A stretch of 64,000 nucleotides of DNA. Origin: a virus. The position numbers and the translations under genes were made by a program. Shown here piece after piece: positions 1 to 8,152 of the stretch (position 1 is its first letter; each line of letters begins with the position of its first letter). A model generated the notes under the pieces. The model was not told the DNA's origin. It did not search any database and saw only the letters and a list, made by a program, of their open reading frames with translations. The stretch spans positions 26,845 to 90,844 of the IMG/VR virus record IMGVR_UViG_3300006871_000008; one strand, given 5' to 3'.

Positions 1-1006
1 GGCCACAATAGGTGAACGTGATTTGTTGTCCTAGTTTGAAATGCTTGCCAAGGAAATCGGCAGGCATGTCAACCCCAGGATGCTCAGAGGCGAACGCCGT
101 CATTGCGGGCGTGGCAAACTCTCGTTCGGCATCGTTCAGGCCGGAAAGTTCCAGCCGCTTCCCGCCGTAGTCTAGGATGAGCGCACCGATCTTGCCCAGG
201 TGCTTCGACCCCTTACCCGTCTTGCGGCCCGACGTGAAGCCGACCAGTACGCCTTCGGCGTCGTCGAGTGGCTTGTACTTTAGGACGTTGCGGCTCCGCT
301 TCGGCTCGTAGCAAGTGTGCGGGTGACGAACAACCAGCCCCTCGCCGCCAGCCGACGTGACTTTGCGGAACAGCCCATCGAGTTGCTTGCGTGCCCGTTC
401 TTCGTCAAGGTCCAGCTTCGTCTGATGGTGCAAATAGATGCGCCCCTCGGATTCAAGATTCTCGTTGAGAAACACCAGCGTTTCCTCGAACGTCGCTTCG
501 GGCGGCGTCGATACATACTCGGCCAGGATGGAGTCGTCAATCGAATTCTTCATCCAAGCCTCAATATCCGAGAAGCTGATATTCTTCTGGAAGTTGGGGT
601 CGTTGATTCGGCGTGTCTTGAACACCGAAGGCAACGGTGGCGAATCAAAGACGGCATAGCTTACCGCCTTCCACGCTTCCGGGTCAGCTTCGTGTTCGCC
701 GAGTACCGACCGGCCTTCCTCAAGAGAGTTGGCGTATAGTTCGCCGTCGAGAGGAAAGCAAGGAAGCTGGTTCAAGAACCAGTCCGGTGCTGCAATCACG
801 TTGCCGTAGCGGGACCACAGACCCGTCGCCACCGGCTTATATGACTTGTCAAGATTGGCCCACGGCACAGCGGGAGTCGCCCGGTCGCGGGTCAGTCCGC
901 CGTCCCAAAAGCAGCGTGTGCCATCCAGCTTCTCGCTGGCGTACCACCCCGCCACTTCGTATCGGTCGGCTTCGTATTTGTGTGCTAGTTGAAGGAACGC
1001 TGACAT
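1..1006 (-). CDS. ATP-dependent DNA ligase (C-terminus cut by window edge)
   Basis: Seals nicks in duplex DNA using ATP, probably during phage replication or repair. The reverse strand from the ATG at 1006 reads an adenylation domain. The nucleotidyl-transferase motif I KLDGTR (lysine about residue 29) lies in SEKLDGTRCFWDG. Motif III-like LDGELY follows near residue 90, then GGEGLVVRHP (motif IV) and LKYKP (motif V), followed by the start of an OB-fold-like domain. The frame is open to base 1, so the end of the protein lies outside the window. The start is 3 nt after the upstream gene's stop, so the two are translationally close. Family assignment rests on the KxDGxR and KYK motifs, and confidence is high. 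Confidence 0.9.
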   Translation of the reverse strand, partial: MSAFLQLAHKYEADRYEVAGWYASEKLDGTRCFWDGGLTRDRATPAVPWANLDKSYKPVATGLWSRYGNVIAAPDWFLNQLPCFPLDGELYANSLEEGRSVLGEHEADPEAWKAVSYAVFDSPPLPSVFKTRRINDPNFQKNISFSDIEAWMKNSIDDSILAEYVSTPPEATFEETLVFLNENLESEGRIYLHHQTKLDLDEERARKQLDGLFRKVTSAGGEGLVVRHPHTCYEPKRSRNVLKYKPLDDAEGVLVGFTSGRKTGKGSKHLGKIGALILDYGGKRLELSGLNDAEREFATPAMTAFASEHPGVDMPADFLGKHFKLGQQITFTYCG

Positions 1007-1009
1007 TGA

Positions 1010-1978
1010 TTAGAACCTTGTGCTTTCTTCGTCGATGAAGGTCATTGCCACGTCACCACCACGGACTTGCAGGCGCTCGGACGGGACCACACCGCCCACC
1101 CTCAAACGGGCGGTACGATCTTCGGCTTGCCGTCGAGGGCCAGGAAATTCCGGGCGGCTGCGTCGTGGGCGGCGCTGCACGGCATTAGCCGCACGCTGTC
1201 CACGGTCGCTATCGGGTGCTGATGTTCCGCACTGAGGCACGGTGCGTCGGCGGGCATCACGCACGCCATCCATTCGAGCCGAAGCGGCTCTGGCTCGCAT
1301 TTCCGGCGTAGCCATTGCCCGCCTGAATTCCTTGCTGGTCATAGCCTGTCGCAACGTGTCATCGTCCGCGATAGCGAGCAGCAATTGGTATTGCTCCGCA
1401 CCGCCAGACAGCAACTTCGCCGACAGACGACGACGCCCATCAACTTGTGCAGCGTAAAAGTGTTCCGTGCTGCCTCTATGCCGCCGCAATTCGTGAGTGT
1501 ACTCTGCTTCGGTCAGCATCCGGTGAACCATCAACTCGCCCGACCGAACCCTAAACGTGAAAATTCTCCGCTGCCCATCTTGCACGCCATCCTCAAGGAA
1601 TACTTCAACCGCCCCGACAGTTGCGGCATCCGTGTACGGGCCAGGAATCTCGTAGAGAATCTGGCATTGGGTGTAGCCCTGATTATACAGCGCTTGTTCA
1701 GCTTTCTCAATAGAGAAGGTTCGCAGAACCGCCGCCGCCTGTTGCGTGCCGCGAACAGATCGGGCCGACGTAAAGGTAATTGTGTGAGCATTGGCTACCG
1801 GCTGTGGCATTTGTTCCTCGCGGTCTAAATCTGACCAATTGCCCCACGAATTCGAGAAGCCGCGATATGCGCGTGCTGCTTCGGCGAGGGTTTGGGCTTG
1901 AGCCTGAAACGCATTTCTGGCTTCCTCCCAAGCAGGGTTATGTTGGATTGTAAATTCGAGTGTTTGTTCGCTTGGCAT
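1010..1978 (-). CDS. Hypothetical protein; C-terminal third may be out of frame
   Basis: Not recognised. The ATG at 1978 is chosen because a perfect promoter places the transcription start at this codon; an in-frame ATG at 1996 lies inside the promoter. Residues 1 to about 220 look like ordinary globular protein (LLLAIADDDTL, EFRRAMATPEM). From about residue 225 the composition turns rich in Arg and Pro, as in wrong-frame translation. In the same stretch another frame (1102-1269) reads more like protein, and the last 30 residues in the original frame look normal again. Either two compensating indels or a genuine gene overlap is present. First gene of a short unit with the ligase downstream. 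Confidence 0.6.
   Translation of the reverse strand: MPSEQTLEFTIQHNPAWEEARNAFQAQAQTLAEAARAYRGFSNSWGNWSDLDREEQMPQPVANAHTITFTSARSVRGTQQAAAVLRTFSIEKAEQALYNQGYTQCQILYEIPGPYTDAATVGAVEVFLEDGVQDGQRRIFTFRVRSGELMVHRMLTEAEYTHELRRHRGSTEHFYAAQVDGRRRLSAKLLSGGAEQYQLLLAIADDDTLRQAMTSKEFRRAMATPEMRARAASARMDGVRDARRRTVPQCGTSAPDSDRGQRAANAVQRRPRRSRPEFPGPRRQAEDRTARLRVGGVVPSERLQVRGGDVAMTFIDEESTRF
1102..1269 (-). other. Alternative-frame ORF inside the preceding gene
   Basis: A 55-codon frame nested in the 3' part of the hypothetical gene. It ends with LALDGKPKIVPPV and then TGA, and its composition is more protein-like than the frame that contains it. A 7-bp hairpin (ACCGCCC/GGGCGGT, 1091-1114) overlaps its end. 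It may be the true continuation of the hypothetical protein after a frameshift or sequencing indel, or a separate small gene with a weak ribosome site. Confidence 0.3.
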
Positions 1979-1984
1979 ATCTGA

Positions 1985-2012
1985 ATTATACACCATTACC
2001 CGCCGCTGTCAA
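1985..2012 (-). promoter_or_regulatory. Sigma-70 promoter, leaderless type
   Basis: TTGACA (2007-2012), 16-bp spacer, TATAAT (1985-1990), then 6 nt to the ATG at 1978. The predicted transcript starts at or beside the start codon. One of nine such promoters in the window. Confidence 0.85.
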
Positions 2013-2016
2013 GAGA

Positions 2017-2157
2017 TTATTTTCTCTTGACAACGGGGCGAAGCTGCTCGGCTTTGCGTCGAATTGGGTCAGACTTGGGGCGTTGGATTGGCACTAAGCC
2101 AAGCATAACGCTCACTCGCTGCGCCCGTTTGGACGGCCTGCGTCGTTTCGGTTTCAT
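2017..2157 (-). CDS. Small basic protein, 46 aa
   Basis: Not recognised. Starts MKPKRRRPSKRAQR and is about one third Lys/Arg, which suggests nucleic-acid contact, though this is inference. The ATG overlaps the stop of the sigma-factor gene (ATGA, 2154-2157), and GGAAG lies upstream, so it should be co-translated with the sigma factor. It ends 5 nt before the TTGACA box of the next promoter. Confidence 0.7.
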   Translation of the reverse strand: MKPKRRRPSKRAQRVSVMLGLVPIQRPKSDPIRRKAEQLRPVVKRK

Positions 2158-2813
2158 TGTGGCTTCCTTTCCGGCAGAAGGACTTTCAGGCGTTCATGCA
2201 AATCCTGCCGTATCACTTGCACCGTCTGTCGGCTATAACCTAACTCCGCTCCAATCTCGTCGTCGGTATAGCCTTCGACTCGAAGCCTAACAATGTTAGC
2301 TTCAAGTTCTGATTGTACTACGCTGTCGATCATTTCTTCGACAGGGCTAATTTCTTCCAGCACGCCGGAGTCAATCAGCCTTTCGTTTTCGGCATCGTCA
2401 TACACGCGAGTTGGTATTGCCTTGCCTCGCCGTTCTGAGCGGCTTGGGACTTTAACAGTCGGCAATGACTCGATGTAATCCGTAATAGCCCGGTGTATGA
2501 AGGCTGCGATAATGGCCTGCGGATTGTCGTTTCCGTCTGGCGGTTCGCGTAGCTTCTCCACCCCATCGGCCAGCCCGACCATAGCGGCGCTCACAAAGTC
2601 GTCAACAAATCGCCGGCTCTTGAATAGCGCGACGTATTGCCCGACAATCGTGAGGGCGAGGGCCAAGTGGCCTTTCACTAATTGCTGTCCCGCCAACTTC
2701 CGGCCCTTACGATGCCGCTCGATTAACTCAACGGTATCTTCCTCGCTGAGTGAAATCGTCTCAGCCCACAAAGGGTGCTGGAAGGACACGGCTTGTATCT
2801 TAGTGAAACCCAT
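2154..2813 (-). CDS. Sigma-70-family RNA polymerase sigma factor-like protein
   Basis: Probably redirects host RNA polymerase to phage promoters. The 219-residue protein has a region-2-like helical part at about 40-115 (QLVKGHLALALTIVGQYV, then FVDDFVSAAMVGLADGVEK, a familiar region 2 pattern). It ends in a region-4 helix-turn-helix at about 180-212 (GYTDDEIGAELGYSRQTVQVI). Region 3 is short and region 1 is missing, as in small extracytoplasmic or phage factors. The ATG at 2813 sits 6 nt after a TATAAT box. Its promoter has host-like consensus, so the gene could be made early by host polymerase. It is followed by an ATGA-coupled basic protein. Confidence 0.8.
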   Translation of the reverse strand: MGFTKIQAVSFQHPLWAETISLSEEDTVELIERHRKGRKLAGQQLVKGHLALALTIVGQYVALFKSRRFVDDFVSAAMVGLADGVEKLREPPDGNDNPQAIIAAFIHRAITDYIESLPTVKVPSRSERRGKAIPTRVYDDAENERLIDSGVLEEISPVEEMIDSVVQSELEANIVRLRVEGYTDDEIGAELGYSRQTVQVIRQDLHERLKVLLPERKPQ

Positions 2814-2819
2814 TGCTCA

Positions 2820-2847
2820 ATTATACCACCTTCTCGGAATCTGTCAA
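2820..2847 (-). promoter_or_regulatory. Sigma-70 promoter, leaderless type
   Basis: TTGACA (2842-2847), 16-bp spacer, TATAAT (2820-2825), 6 nt to the ATG at 2813 of the sigma-factor gene. It lies inside the 3' end of the upstream gene. Confidence 0.85.
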
Positions 2848-3342
2848 ATGGTGTAGAAGATATGCGTAGGAAGGTGTAAACGTACCATCCCAAAGTGGTA
2901 CAGGCTCGTTACAGGCGGAATCGAAGCGCAGCCATAGGTCGCCATCGAACGCGCAGGCATGACCAATTCCTACATTCGTTATACCCGCTATAACCGCTCG
3001 CTGGCCCCTCAGCATGTCCATAAACGCTGCCACGTTCCCGTCCTTGTAGATTATGGGGAACATATTGCGTCCATCCGTGGTCGTGATGGGGTTGATTTGC
3101 AATTCCGTGACCGAGATACCAAAGCCAAGCGCGGCCCGAATCAACTCTTGCGGGTGGAAGCCACGCCGACGTGTCGGGTCGGGCAGGTACTCGAATATGA
3201 TTTGGCTGCCATCGTGTCCAATGGCGGCAACCCATTCTTCATACGGGATGCCGGTCGCCATTGAGAACGAAGTCGGCAGGCAGCCCCAAGCTACCGGGGA
3301 CTTCCTAAGCGCGATATGGGGCCAGGGTTTAATCGTCGGCAC
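2821..3342 (-). CDS. Putative C39/papain-fold cysteine protease-like protein
   Basis: 173 residues. A likely nucleophile is Cys21 in WGCLPTSFSMAT, with a candidate catalytic His128 in NVGIGHACAFDG. This spacing, and the pattern in which GCLPTS opens a helix and the His lies in a GHA strand, resemble C39-like and papain-fold peptidases. Function is inferred from these motifs only, and the target is unknown. The ATG overlaps the end of the upstream VRR-NUC gene by 14 nt, so the genes are coupled. The stop codon lies in the -10 box of the sigma-factor promoter. Confidence 0.55.
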   Translation of the reverse strand: MPTIKPWPHIALRKSPVAWGCLPTSFSMATGIPYEEWVAAIGHDGSQIIFEYLPDPTRRRGFHPQELIRAALGFGISVTELQINPITTTDGRNMFPIIYKDGNVAAFMDMLRGQRAVIAGITNVGIGHACAFDGDLWLRFDSACNEPVPLWDGTFTPSYAYLLHHLTDSEKVV

Positions 3343-3730
3343 TATTCAAATCCTCCACAAGATTCTTGGCCCGCTTAGCATCCTCGGTCCACTTGTCTTT
3401 CCAGTACGACTTCCAATTGGGCGGGCCGAATAGCTTGTCGTACTCGTCCTTGTTCGCGGCGGTCAAAATCCAAATCCCTACACCGAAGCTGTCCCACAGC
3501 GGCCACTTGATTCGTTGTGCGGGAGTGAACGTGTACCGCTCCGGGTTCTTAACGTCAACCCATCGAGTCCCATACTTGGCGTGCGCAAGATACAGGTCGG
3601 GGAACCCGACCTGATAGATATTACCGTTGGTGACTTCAACGCACCACTCCCGCACAGACAAATACTCAATGAGCATTTGCTGAATATGCCACTCTGGTCC
3701 GTGGCGATTACGGAAGCGAAATGGGTTCAT
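3329..3730 (-). CDS. VRR-NUC domain nuclease
   Basis: A 133-residue single-domain PD-(D/E)xK-type nuclease. Visible are GFPDL with Asp45, then WVDVKNPE with Asp59-x-Lys61, followed by FTPAQRIKW. This is the order typical of VRR-NUC proteins: a G-x-PD strand, a (D/E)xK strand, then a Gln/Arg helix. Phage members are thought to cut branched DNA such as Holliday junctions. It lies among replication genes beside DNA polymerase, which fits DNA processing. The start overlaps the end of the upstream small gene (ATGA-type coupling). Confidence 0.8.
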   Translation of the reverse strand: MNPFRFRNRHGPEWHIQQMLIEYLSVREWCVEVTNGNIYQVGFPDLYLAHAKYGTRWVDVKNPERYTFTPAQRIKWPLWDSFGVGIWILTAANKDEYDKLFGPPNWKSYWKDKWTEDAKRAKNLVEDLNSADD

Positions 3731-3918
3731 GCCCGCACTGGCTCCATGATGTTCTCGATTGTGAGCAGCCTACCCACAAGGGACACCACCGGGGCTGTCG
3801 CCCAATCCGTCATCTTCCTCTGGCTTGCGAGCGCTCGGATTTGCTTGTCCGTCAGAGCGCTCAGCCACTCTCCGCGAAGGCTGGTCGTCGCGGCGTTCGA
3901 GCGGGGGTTGTTCGCCAT
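3727..3918 (-). CDS. Hypothetical protein, 63 aa
   Basis: Not recognised. The start at 3918 is chosen for the GAAAGGGA ribosome site 5 nt upstream. The second half (LTDKQIRALASQRKMTDWA) looks like a compact helical domain. It overlaps the preceding gene by about 150 nt in another frame, which is unusually long for this phage, and its stop overlaps the start of the VRR-NUC gene. Confidence 0.55.
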   Translation of the reverse strand: MANNPRSNAATTSLRGEWLSALTDKQIRALASQRKMTDWATAPVVSLVGRLLTIENIMEPVRA

Positions 3919-4129
3919 AAAGTTCCCTTTCAAGTCTGTTGATGGCAATGAGTGTATGCAACTCCATCATTCGCGCGTGCGAACGCATGAAGTCACAAAT
4001 GGATTTGTACGCTAATGCTTCTGCCGGGGCCAGTGGAATATCCTGGCCGATGCGCGTGCAGTAATTATCCGCCAGCATTATGAAGCGGATAATTTTCATC
4101 TGCACGGCAGCTTGTTCGTCCATGTACAT
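3770..4129 (-). CDS. Hypothetical protein, 119 aa, coupled to DNA polymerase
   Basis: Not recognised. The ATG at 4129 shares bases with the polymerase stop (TGATG), so translation is coupled. Residues 1-85 look like a helical protein (MKIIRFIMLADNY, LAPAEALAYKSICDFMRSH). The last 35 residues are charged and low-complexity and overlap the next gene. A run of five C near 3905 could permit a frame change into that gene, but this is speculative. Confidence 0.6.
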   Translation of the reverse strand: MYMDEQAAVQMKIIRFIMLADNYCTRIGQDIPLAPAEALAYKSICDFMRSHARMMELHTLIAINRLERELYGEQPPLERRDDQPSRRVAERSDGQANPSARKPEEDDGLGDSPGGVPCG

Positions 4130-6522
4130 CAGTGAGTATCCGCCCAGGATGAAAGGTTCTTGCCCCACGATATACCGATCAACGGAACCTTGGGGCGATA
4201 GGATTCGACGGTGGACTTAACGATGCTGTCCACTTCGTCTGCATATTCCGGCTTCGTCACCGACAGGATTTCGTCATGCACGTTAAGCGGTGCAACAATC
4301 CACTCGCCGATACCAACGGGCTGCAAATCCCAAACATTGCGCTCGACGTGCTTCGTAATCTCTGCTCCACCTGACTGAATGACATGGTTGGCTGCGGCCC
4401 GCATCGCGGCAGCCTGAATCTGGAACGCTGCTCCATAGATTGCAGACGCCGTAGCGCCACTAGCAGTTTGTACGCGGTCACGTCGCATCACCTTTAAGGT
4501 ACATTTTCGGAAAGACTCTGGCGGGTTCTGCGCCAACTGGAACAGCACCGCGCAGATTTTGTTTTCGAGCGTGAAATAGCGGCGGAAGCCAAGCAGAGAC
4601 TCGACGTAATCAGCCGGGTCTTGCCAAGTAATCTCCGTTCCGATGCCCCCGTCCTGCCGCATCGAGCAAAACATATCAAAGATTTTCTTGCGGGCGACAG
4701 CAATCATCGGGTAGCGGTTGAGGAACGCGATGTACGCCTTCTCTGCCGTCACCCCATCGACGCCTAGCTTTCGACTAATCGTGCCGTAGTCGCCGCCGTA
4801 AATCAAGGCGAACACCGCTTGCTTACCGTTCGAGTAGTACGTCGTGAATGTCGAGGGCGTGGGCCTCATGTCCCGCCCCTCGGCTTTGGCCGCAGCTTCC
4901 TCGGCTGCCGCAGCGGCGGCTTCGGCCTTAACGCCATTGACAATTTCTTCGTATGTATGCCCGTACAGGAACGCTGCCATTTCAGCGTGAATCTTCCGGC
5001 CCGTTTCCAAGTCCTTGCGGAGTTGCGGGTCGTTGTAGCAGGCGTCAGCCAGCGTAACCTCGAAGCTGCTAAAGTCACCGCCGCACAGAATGTACCCCTC
5101 GCCCGCGAGCGGGAAGCGACCACGCACCCATGCCTCGCGTTTGATGCCTTGCGGGTTCAATCCGTCAGCACCAGACATACGGGACGAGAGCGTACCAATG
5201 ACGTTGAGACTCGCATGGAAGCGGCCCGCCGTCAGCAGCTTGTCGTATAGCTCGACTTCCTTTACAGCCTTACGACCATCCAGCACTTCGCTGGCCCGCT
5301 CGGCTGCCTTGTGCTTGCCAGTGCCACCGCATAACTCGCAGTCGGCTTGGGGCGGGCAAGTCTTGCCGGTGTTATCGTAGCAGCAGTCGCACGGCCAGTG
5401 AGCAATCTTTTCCAGCATGACCTTGCCGGTCGTGTCTCGAATGGTCGTCGTAAACTCGGACTCGTCCATGACTTCCCGCAGGTAGGCCCGCGCATCACCG
5501 GGCGAGAGCGGCTTGCCCACAGTCCGGCGAGAAGCGGAAGTCCGCAATTCCTTCAAGCCTTCAATGTCGATATTGAAGCCACGCCAACGGACGGCGGCGA
5601 CCATGCAGGCTAACACGCTGTCGTCGTCGCCAAGTTCGGGCGAACCCCAATGCCGGTCCAGTCCCTCGGTGTACACAACGTCCTTACGGGCGTACTCGCG
5701 GGCCTTCTCATGCGTGGCCCAATGTTCGATATGATATTTGATCTTGCCGGGCCAAGTGCGGCCCTTAAACACGCCGTCGTTGTCATACACGTTCCATGTA
5801 TCCGACCGCTCGCTAATGGCGGTGCAGTACGGGGCGTAGCCTAACTCAATCGGCAAGTGCTTGCGGTCAACTTCGATTTCCGAGAAGTGCGTGGTGTCTT
5901 TAATGCCCAAAGCGTGTTCCGCCAGAAACTTCAAACCGCCTGCCGGATGAAACTTGAGAACAATATCCTTGAAGTCGGGATTGATGCCCGTCCGGTCGAT
6001 GTTCGGAATGTCGTACACGTTCCAGCGAGGGGCAGACTTGTCGTGTCGGCGAGCGAAGTAGATGCCGTCGATTTCGACACGCTGCTCAAGTTCCTCGGCG
6101 AGTTGGTACGCCAGTACGGTTGGCACACGCCGGATGCGAATATCCTCGCGTGCCATGAGGGATTGGTACGGGCCTTTGCGAGAGTAAAGCAAAAGGTCCA
6201 AGGCGGACGCAGGCTTCACGCACGGCCCATCGCGGCCCGTCGCCTCAGCTTCGCCAATATCGTTGATGATGTTCTCTGGAATCAGGTGGCGTGGGAATTG
6301 CCGCAAGATGGTGTAAGTCTTGCAGATATGGAACCAGTCAAACACCAGATTGAATCCAACGACACCATGCTCGCAAATCCACTCGATAAGGTCAAGGGTT
6401 TCACCAACGGTGTGCTTCCAGATTTCATACAGCACAATCTCGCCGCCTTCTACCTTGTACTGTAGAATCACAGGCAGGCCGTACAAGCCGCACGTTTCGG
6501 AATCAAGCCAGATTCGTTTCAT
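4129..6522 (-). CDS. Family A DNA polymerase with 3'-5' exonuclease
   Basis: Replicative polymerase, 797 residues. The exonuclease domain shows LDSE (Asp7-x-Glu9), FNLVFDWF near 57-64 and YARKDVVY near 277-284 (Exo I-III). The polymerase domain shows motif A GGDFSSFEVT with Asp483, motif B GKQAVFALIYGG with Lys567 and Tyr575, and motif C NVHDE at 747-751. Two insertions are odd. One is a four-CxxC-like zinc knuckle at about 378-400 (CDCC, then CELCGGTG, DnaJ-like) between the exonuclease and polymerase domains. The other is an Ala/Glu-rich helix at about 532-550 between motifs A and B. No 5'-3' exonuclease domain is present. The start overlaps the upstream 61-aa gene and the stop overlaps the next start. 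Confidence 0.95.
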   Translation of the reverse strand: MKRIWLDSETCGLYGLPVILQYKVEGGEIVLYEIWKHTVGETLDLIEWICEHGVVGFNLVFDWFHICKTYTILRQFPRHLIPENIINDIGEAEATGRDGPCVKPASALDLLLYSRKGPYQSLMAREDIRIRRVPTVLAYQLAEELEQRVEIDGIYFARRHDKSAPRWNVYDIPNIDRTGINPDFKDIVLKFHPAGGLKFLAEHALGIKDTTHFSEIEVDRKHLPIELGYAPYCTAISERSDTWNVYDNDGVFKGRTWPGKIKYHIEHWATHEKAREYARKDVVYTEGLDRHWGSPELGDDDSVLACMVAAVRWRGFNIDIEGLKELRTSASRRTVGKPLSPGDARAYLREVMDESEFTTTIRDTTGKVMLEKIAHWPCDCCYDNTGKTCPPQADCELCGGTGKHKAAERASEVLDGRKAVKEVELYDKLLTAGRFHASLNVIGTLSSRMSGADGLNPQGIKREAWVRGRFPLAGEGYILCGGDFSSFEVTLADACYNDPQLRKDLETGRKIHAEMAAFLYGHTYEEIVNGVKAEAAAAAAEEAAAKAEGRDMRPTPSTFTTYYSNGKQAVFALIYGGDYGTISRKLGVDGVTAEKAYIAFLNRYPMIAVARKKIFDMFCSMRQDGGIGTEITWQDPADYVESLLGFRRYFTLENKICAVLFQLAQNPPESFRKCTLKVMRRDRVQTASGATASAIYGAAFQIQAAAMRAAANHVIQSGGAEITKHVERNVWDLQPVGIGEWIVAPLNVHDEILSVTKPEYADEVDSIVKSTVESYRPKVPLIGISWGKNLSSWADTH

Positions 6523-6704
6523 CGTGCAAACTCTCCCAATTCCCGCAGCACGTCTTTGGCCCGTTGCAGCCGGTCAAGCAGCCTCTCGGTCGGTCTGCGA
6601 TTCAGTCGGTAGCACACAAGCAGGTTGCTTTGTGCGTCGGCCAACTCTTTCCAGGCGTCCAACTTTCGATTGTCGGCTGGTTCGTGTTCAGTCATTAGTC
6701 CCAT
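6519..6704 (-). CDS. Hypothetical helical protein, 61 aa
   Basis: Not recognised. The leaderless promoter ends 7 nt before the ATG at 6704, which sets this start; an ATG at 6695 is the alternative. Mostly helical and charged (ERLLDRLQRAKDVLRELGEF). It is the first gene of the polymerase unit, and its stop overlaps the polymerase start. Confidence 0.65.
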   Translation of the reverse strand: MGLMTEHEPADNRKLDAWKELADAQSNLLVCYRLNRRPTERLLDRLQRAKDVLRELGEFAR

Positions 6705-7536
6705 CAGTTTTATTATACCACAGGTCGGCACAATTGTCAATAGCGGAATCCAAGTCCTTTTCGGAAAGTTTGCCAGCGGCCCAGGCTAACGCCCAAGTCC
6801 AGGGGCCTTCTCCAATCTGGTCAGTTATCTCAACCATCTTAGCCAGCATTTCCGCCCGGCTCTTTCGGCCCTTCCCATCCATCATATCCATCCGTGGCCG
6901 CAATCGCCTGTGGTGTGTCTTTGGCGAGACGTAGTTCTTGGCAAACTCCCGAAACTCCCGCAGCTTGCGTAGTTGTTCTTCGGGCGGCAGACGTGACAGC
7001 CGCATAATATCGCCAGCTTCCAATTCGCGGGATATAGCAGCATCCTGAATTTCTTTGGGCATCTGCACCAGCGCTAGCCGCAAATGTACCCATCCCTTCG
7101 ATTTCTTTAGGCGGCGGCAAATTTCGCTGGCGGACGTACCTGCCGGGAACATTTTGGATATGGCGGTGGCTTGTTGCATCACCGTCAAGTCAACCCGCTC
7201 GATATTCTCGATTAGATTCCGTTCGCGGGCTTCCTGCTCGCTTAATCCGGTGACGAGAAAGGCAGGAACAACTTTCCACCCAAGTACGCGGGTGACAGCG
7301 GCGAACCGTCGAAAGCCGACAATGAGCCGGTACTGAAACGGGGCTGGTAAACCGGCCAGCACGTCGCTTGCCGGTTGTACTTGTGGCGGCGTTTGTAGCT
7401 CGTCCGCTTCGATTTCTTGAGCCAACTCAAGAATCGACTGCTCCGTGAAATCTCCACGGCTGTTCCAGTCGGAATCGACATACACAAGTTCCGCAGGAAC
7501 GTCGATGATTTTGTATTCATTGCTTAGCTTAGGCAT
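6688..7536 (-). CDS. ParB-like DNA-binding protein (first copy)
   Basis: 282 residues. The start at 7536 (MPKLSNEYKII) is chosen because longer versions read a wrong-frame tail from the preceding gene. The N-terminal ParB/Srx-type domain includes YRLIVGFRRFAAV and the ParB motif ERNLIENIERVDLT. A KorB-type helix-turn-helix (TSASEICRRLKKSKGWVHLR) follows. Such proteins bind partition sites or act as transcription regulators or nucleases. No ParA partner is seen here, so a regulatory or DNA-organising role is as likely as partition. It overlaps the upstream small membrane gene by 13 nt. Confidence 0.8.
   Translation of the reverse strand: MPKLSNEYKIIDVPAELVYVDSDWNSRGDFTEQSILELAQEIEADELQTPPQVQPASDVLAGLPAPFQYRLIVGFRRFAAVTRVLGWKVVPAFLVTGLSEQEARERNLIENIERVDLTVMQQATAISKMFPAGTSASEICRRLKKSKGWVHLRLALVQMPKEIQDAAISRELEAGDIMRLSRLPPEEQLRKLREFREFAKNYVSPKTHHRRLRPRMDMMDGKGRKSRAEMLAKMVEITDQIGEGPWTWALAWAAGKLSEKDLDSAIDNCADLWYNKTDGTND
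6712..6740 (-). promoter_or_regulatory. Sigma-70 promoter, leaderless type, for the polymerase unit
   Basis: TTGACA (6735-6740), 17-bp spacer, TATAAT (6712-6717), 7 nt to the ATG at 6704. It lies within the 3' end of the ParB-like gene. Confidence 0.85.
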
Positions 7537-7709
7537 CCGTAGTACAGCCCGTAATAGAAGCCGAACCCAATAGCCCCGGCCACAGTAAGCAGGGCGCACG
7601 CCAACCGAACGAAAGCACACTTCGACTGGCCCAAATAGAACAAGGCTGCCACCCATATCAGGGATAGCAGCCCGCAGTTAAGCCATGTCGGGAAAAGTTC
7701 AAAGACCAT
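7524..7709 (-). CDS. Small membrane protein, 61 aa
   Basis: Not recognised. Two hydrophobic segments (LNCGLLSLIWVAALFYL and ALLTVAGAIGFGFYYGLYYG) make it an integral inner-membrane protein. It overlaps both neighbours (start within the previous gene, stop within ParB), so it is part of one coupled unit. Confidence 0.6.
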   Translation of the reverse strand: MVFELFPTWLNCGLLSLIWVAALFYLGQSKCAFVRLACALLTVAGAIGFGFYYGLYYGCLS

Positions 7710-8151
7710 AATCAGGATTGACGTAGAGTGTTACATGAGGAATCAGGGAGTCGCCCGCCATGACCGCGAGTGGGCTATCAAAGCGTGAACGTGTGATTTC
7801 AAGGTACTGGTCCAGCCGGGCCTGATATGTTCCCTCACCGTCCACCCTTGGCCGAGTTTCGTACTGCGGCGGCAAGTAATCGTAGGCGTCTCGAACCGCC
7901 GTGACTTGCCCAACTATTCGCAAGGCTCGCGTTGCTGGCGATTTCGTGTAGATGCACAGCTTCGCCGGTTGGCCGGGCGTTCGGTCAATAACGATCAGCG
8001 GGTTCTTCGTCTGGTAAAGATTGCCTTCCGTGTCGATCAGCAGCGGCACGATATTGTACAAGTTGAACGGGTCAGCAAACAGCTTACGAGAAAACACCTT
8101 CAAGTCCAACTCGGACGCGAATTGATGCAGCGGCTTGTTGAAGCGATACAC
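7699..8151 (-). CDS. Hypothetical protein, 150 aa
   Basis: Not recognised. Likely soluble, beta-rich protein with no obvious motif (LYNIVPLLIDTEGNLYQTKN). It overlaps the following membrane-protein gene by 11 nt and follows the 63-aa gene after 1 nt. Its setting between a phosphoesterase and ParB suggests DNA metabolism, by context only. Confidence 0.6.
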   Translation of the reverse strand: MYRFNKPLHQFASELDLKVFSRKLFADPFNLYNIVPLLIDTEGNLYQTKNPLIVIDRTPGQPAKLCIYTKSPATRALRIVGQVTAVRDAYDYLPPQYETRPRVDGEGTYQARLDQYLEITRSRFDSPLAVMAGDSLIPHVTLYVNPDYGL

Positions 8152-8152
8152 G

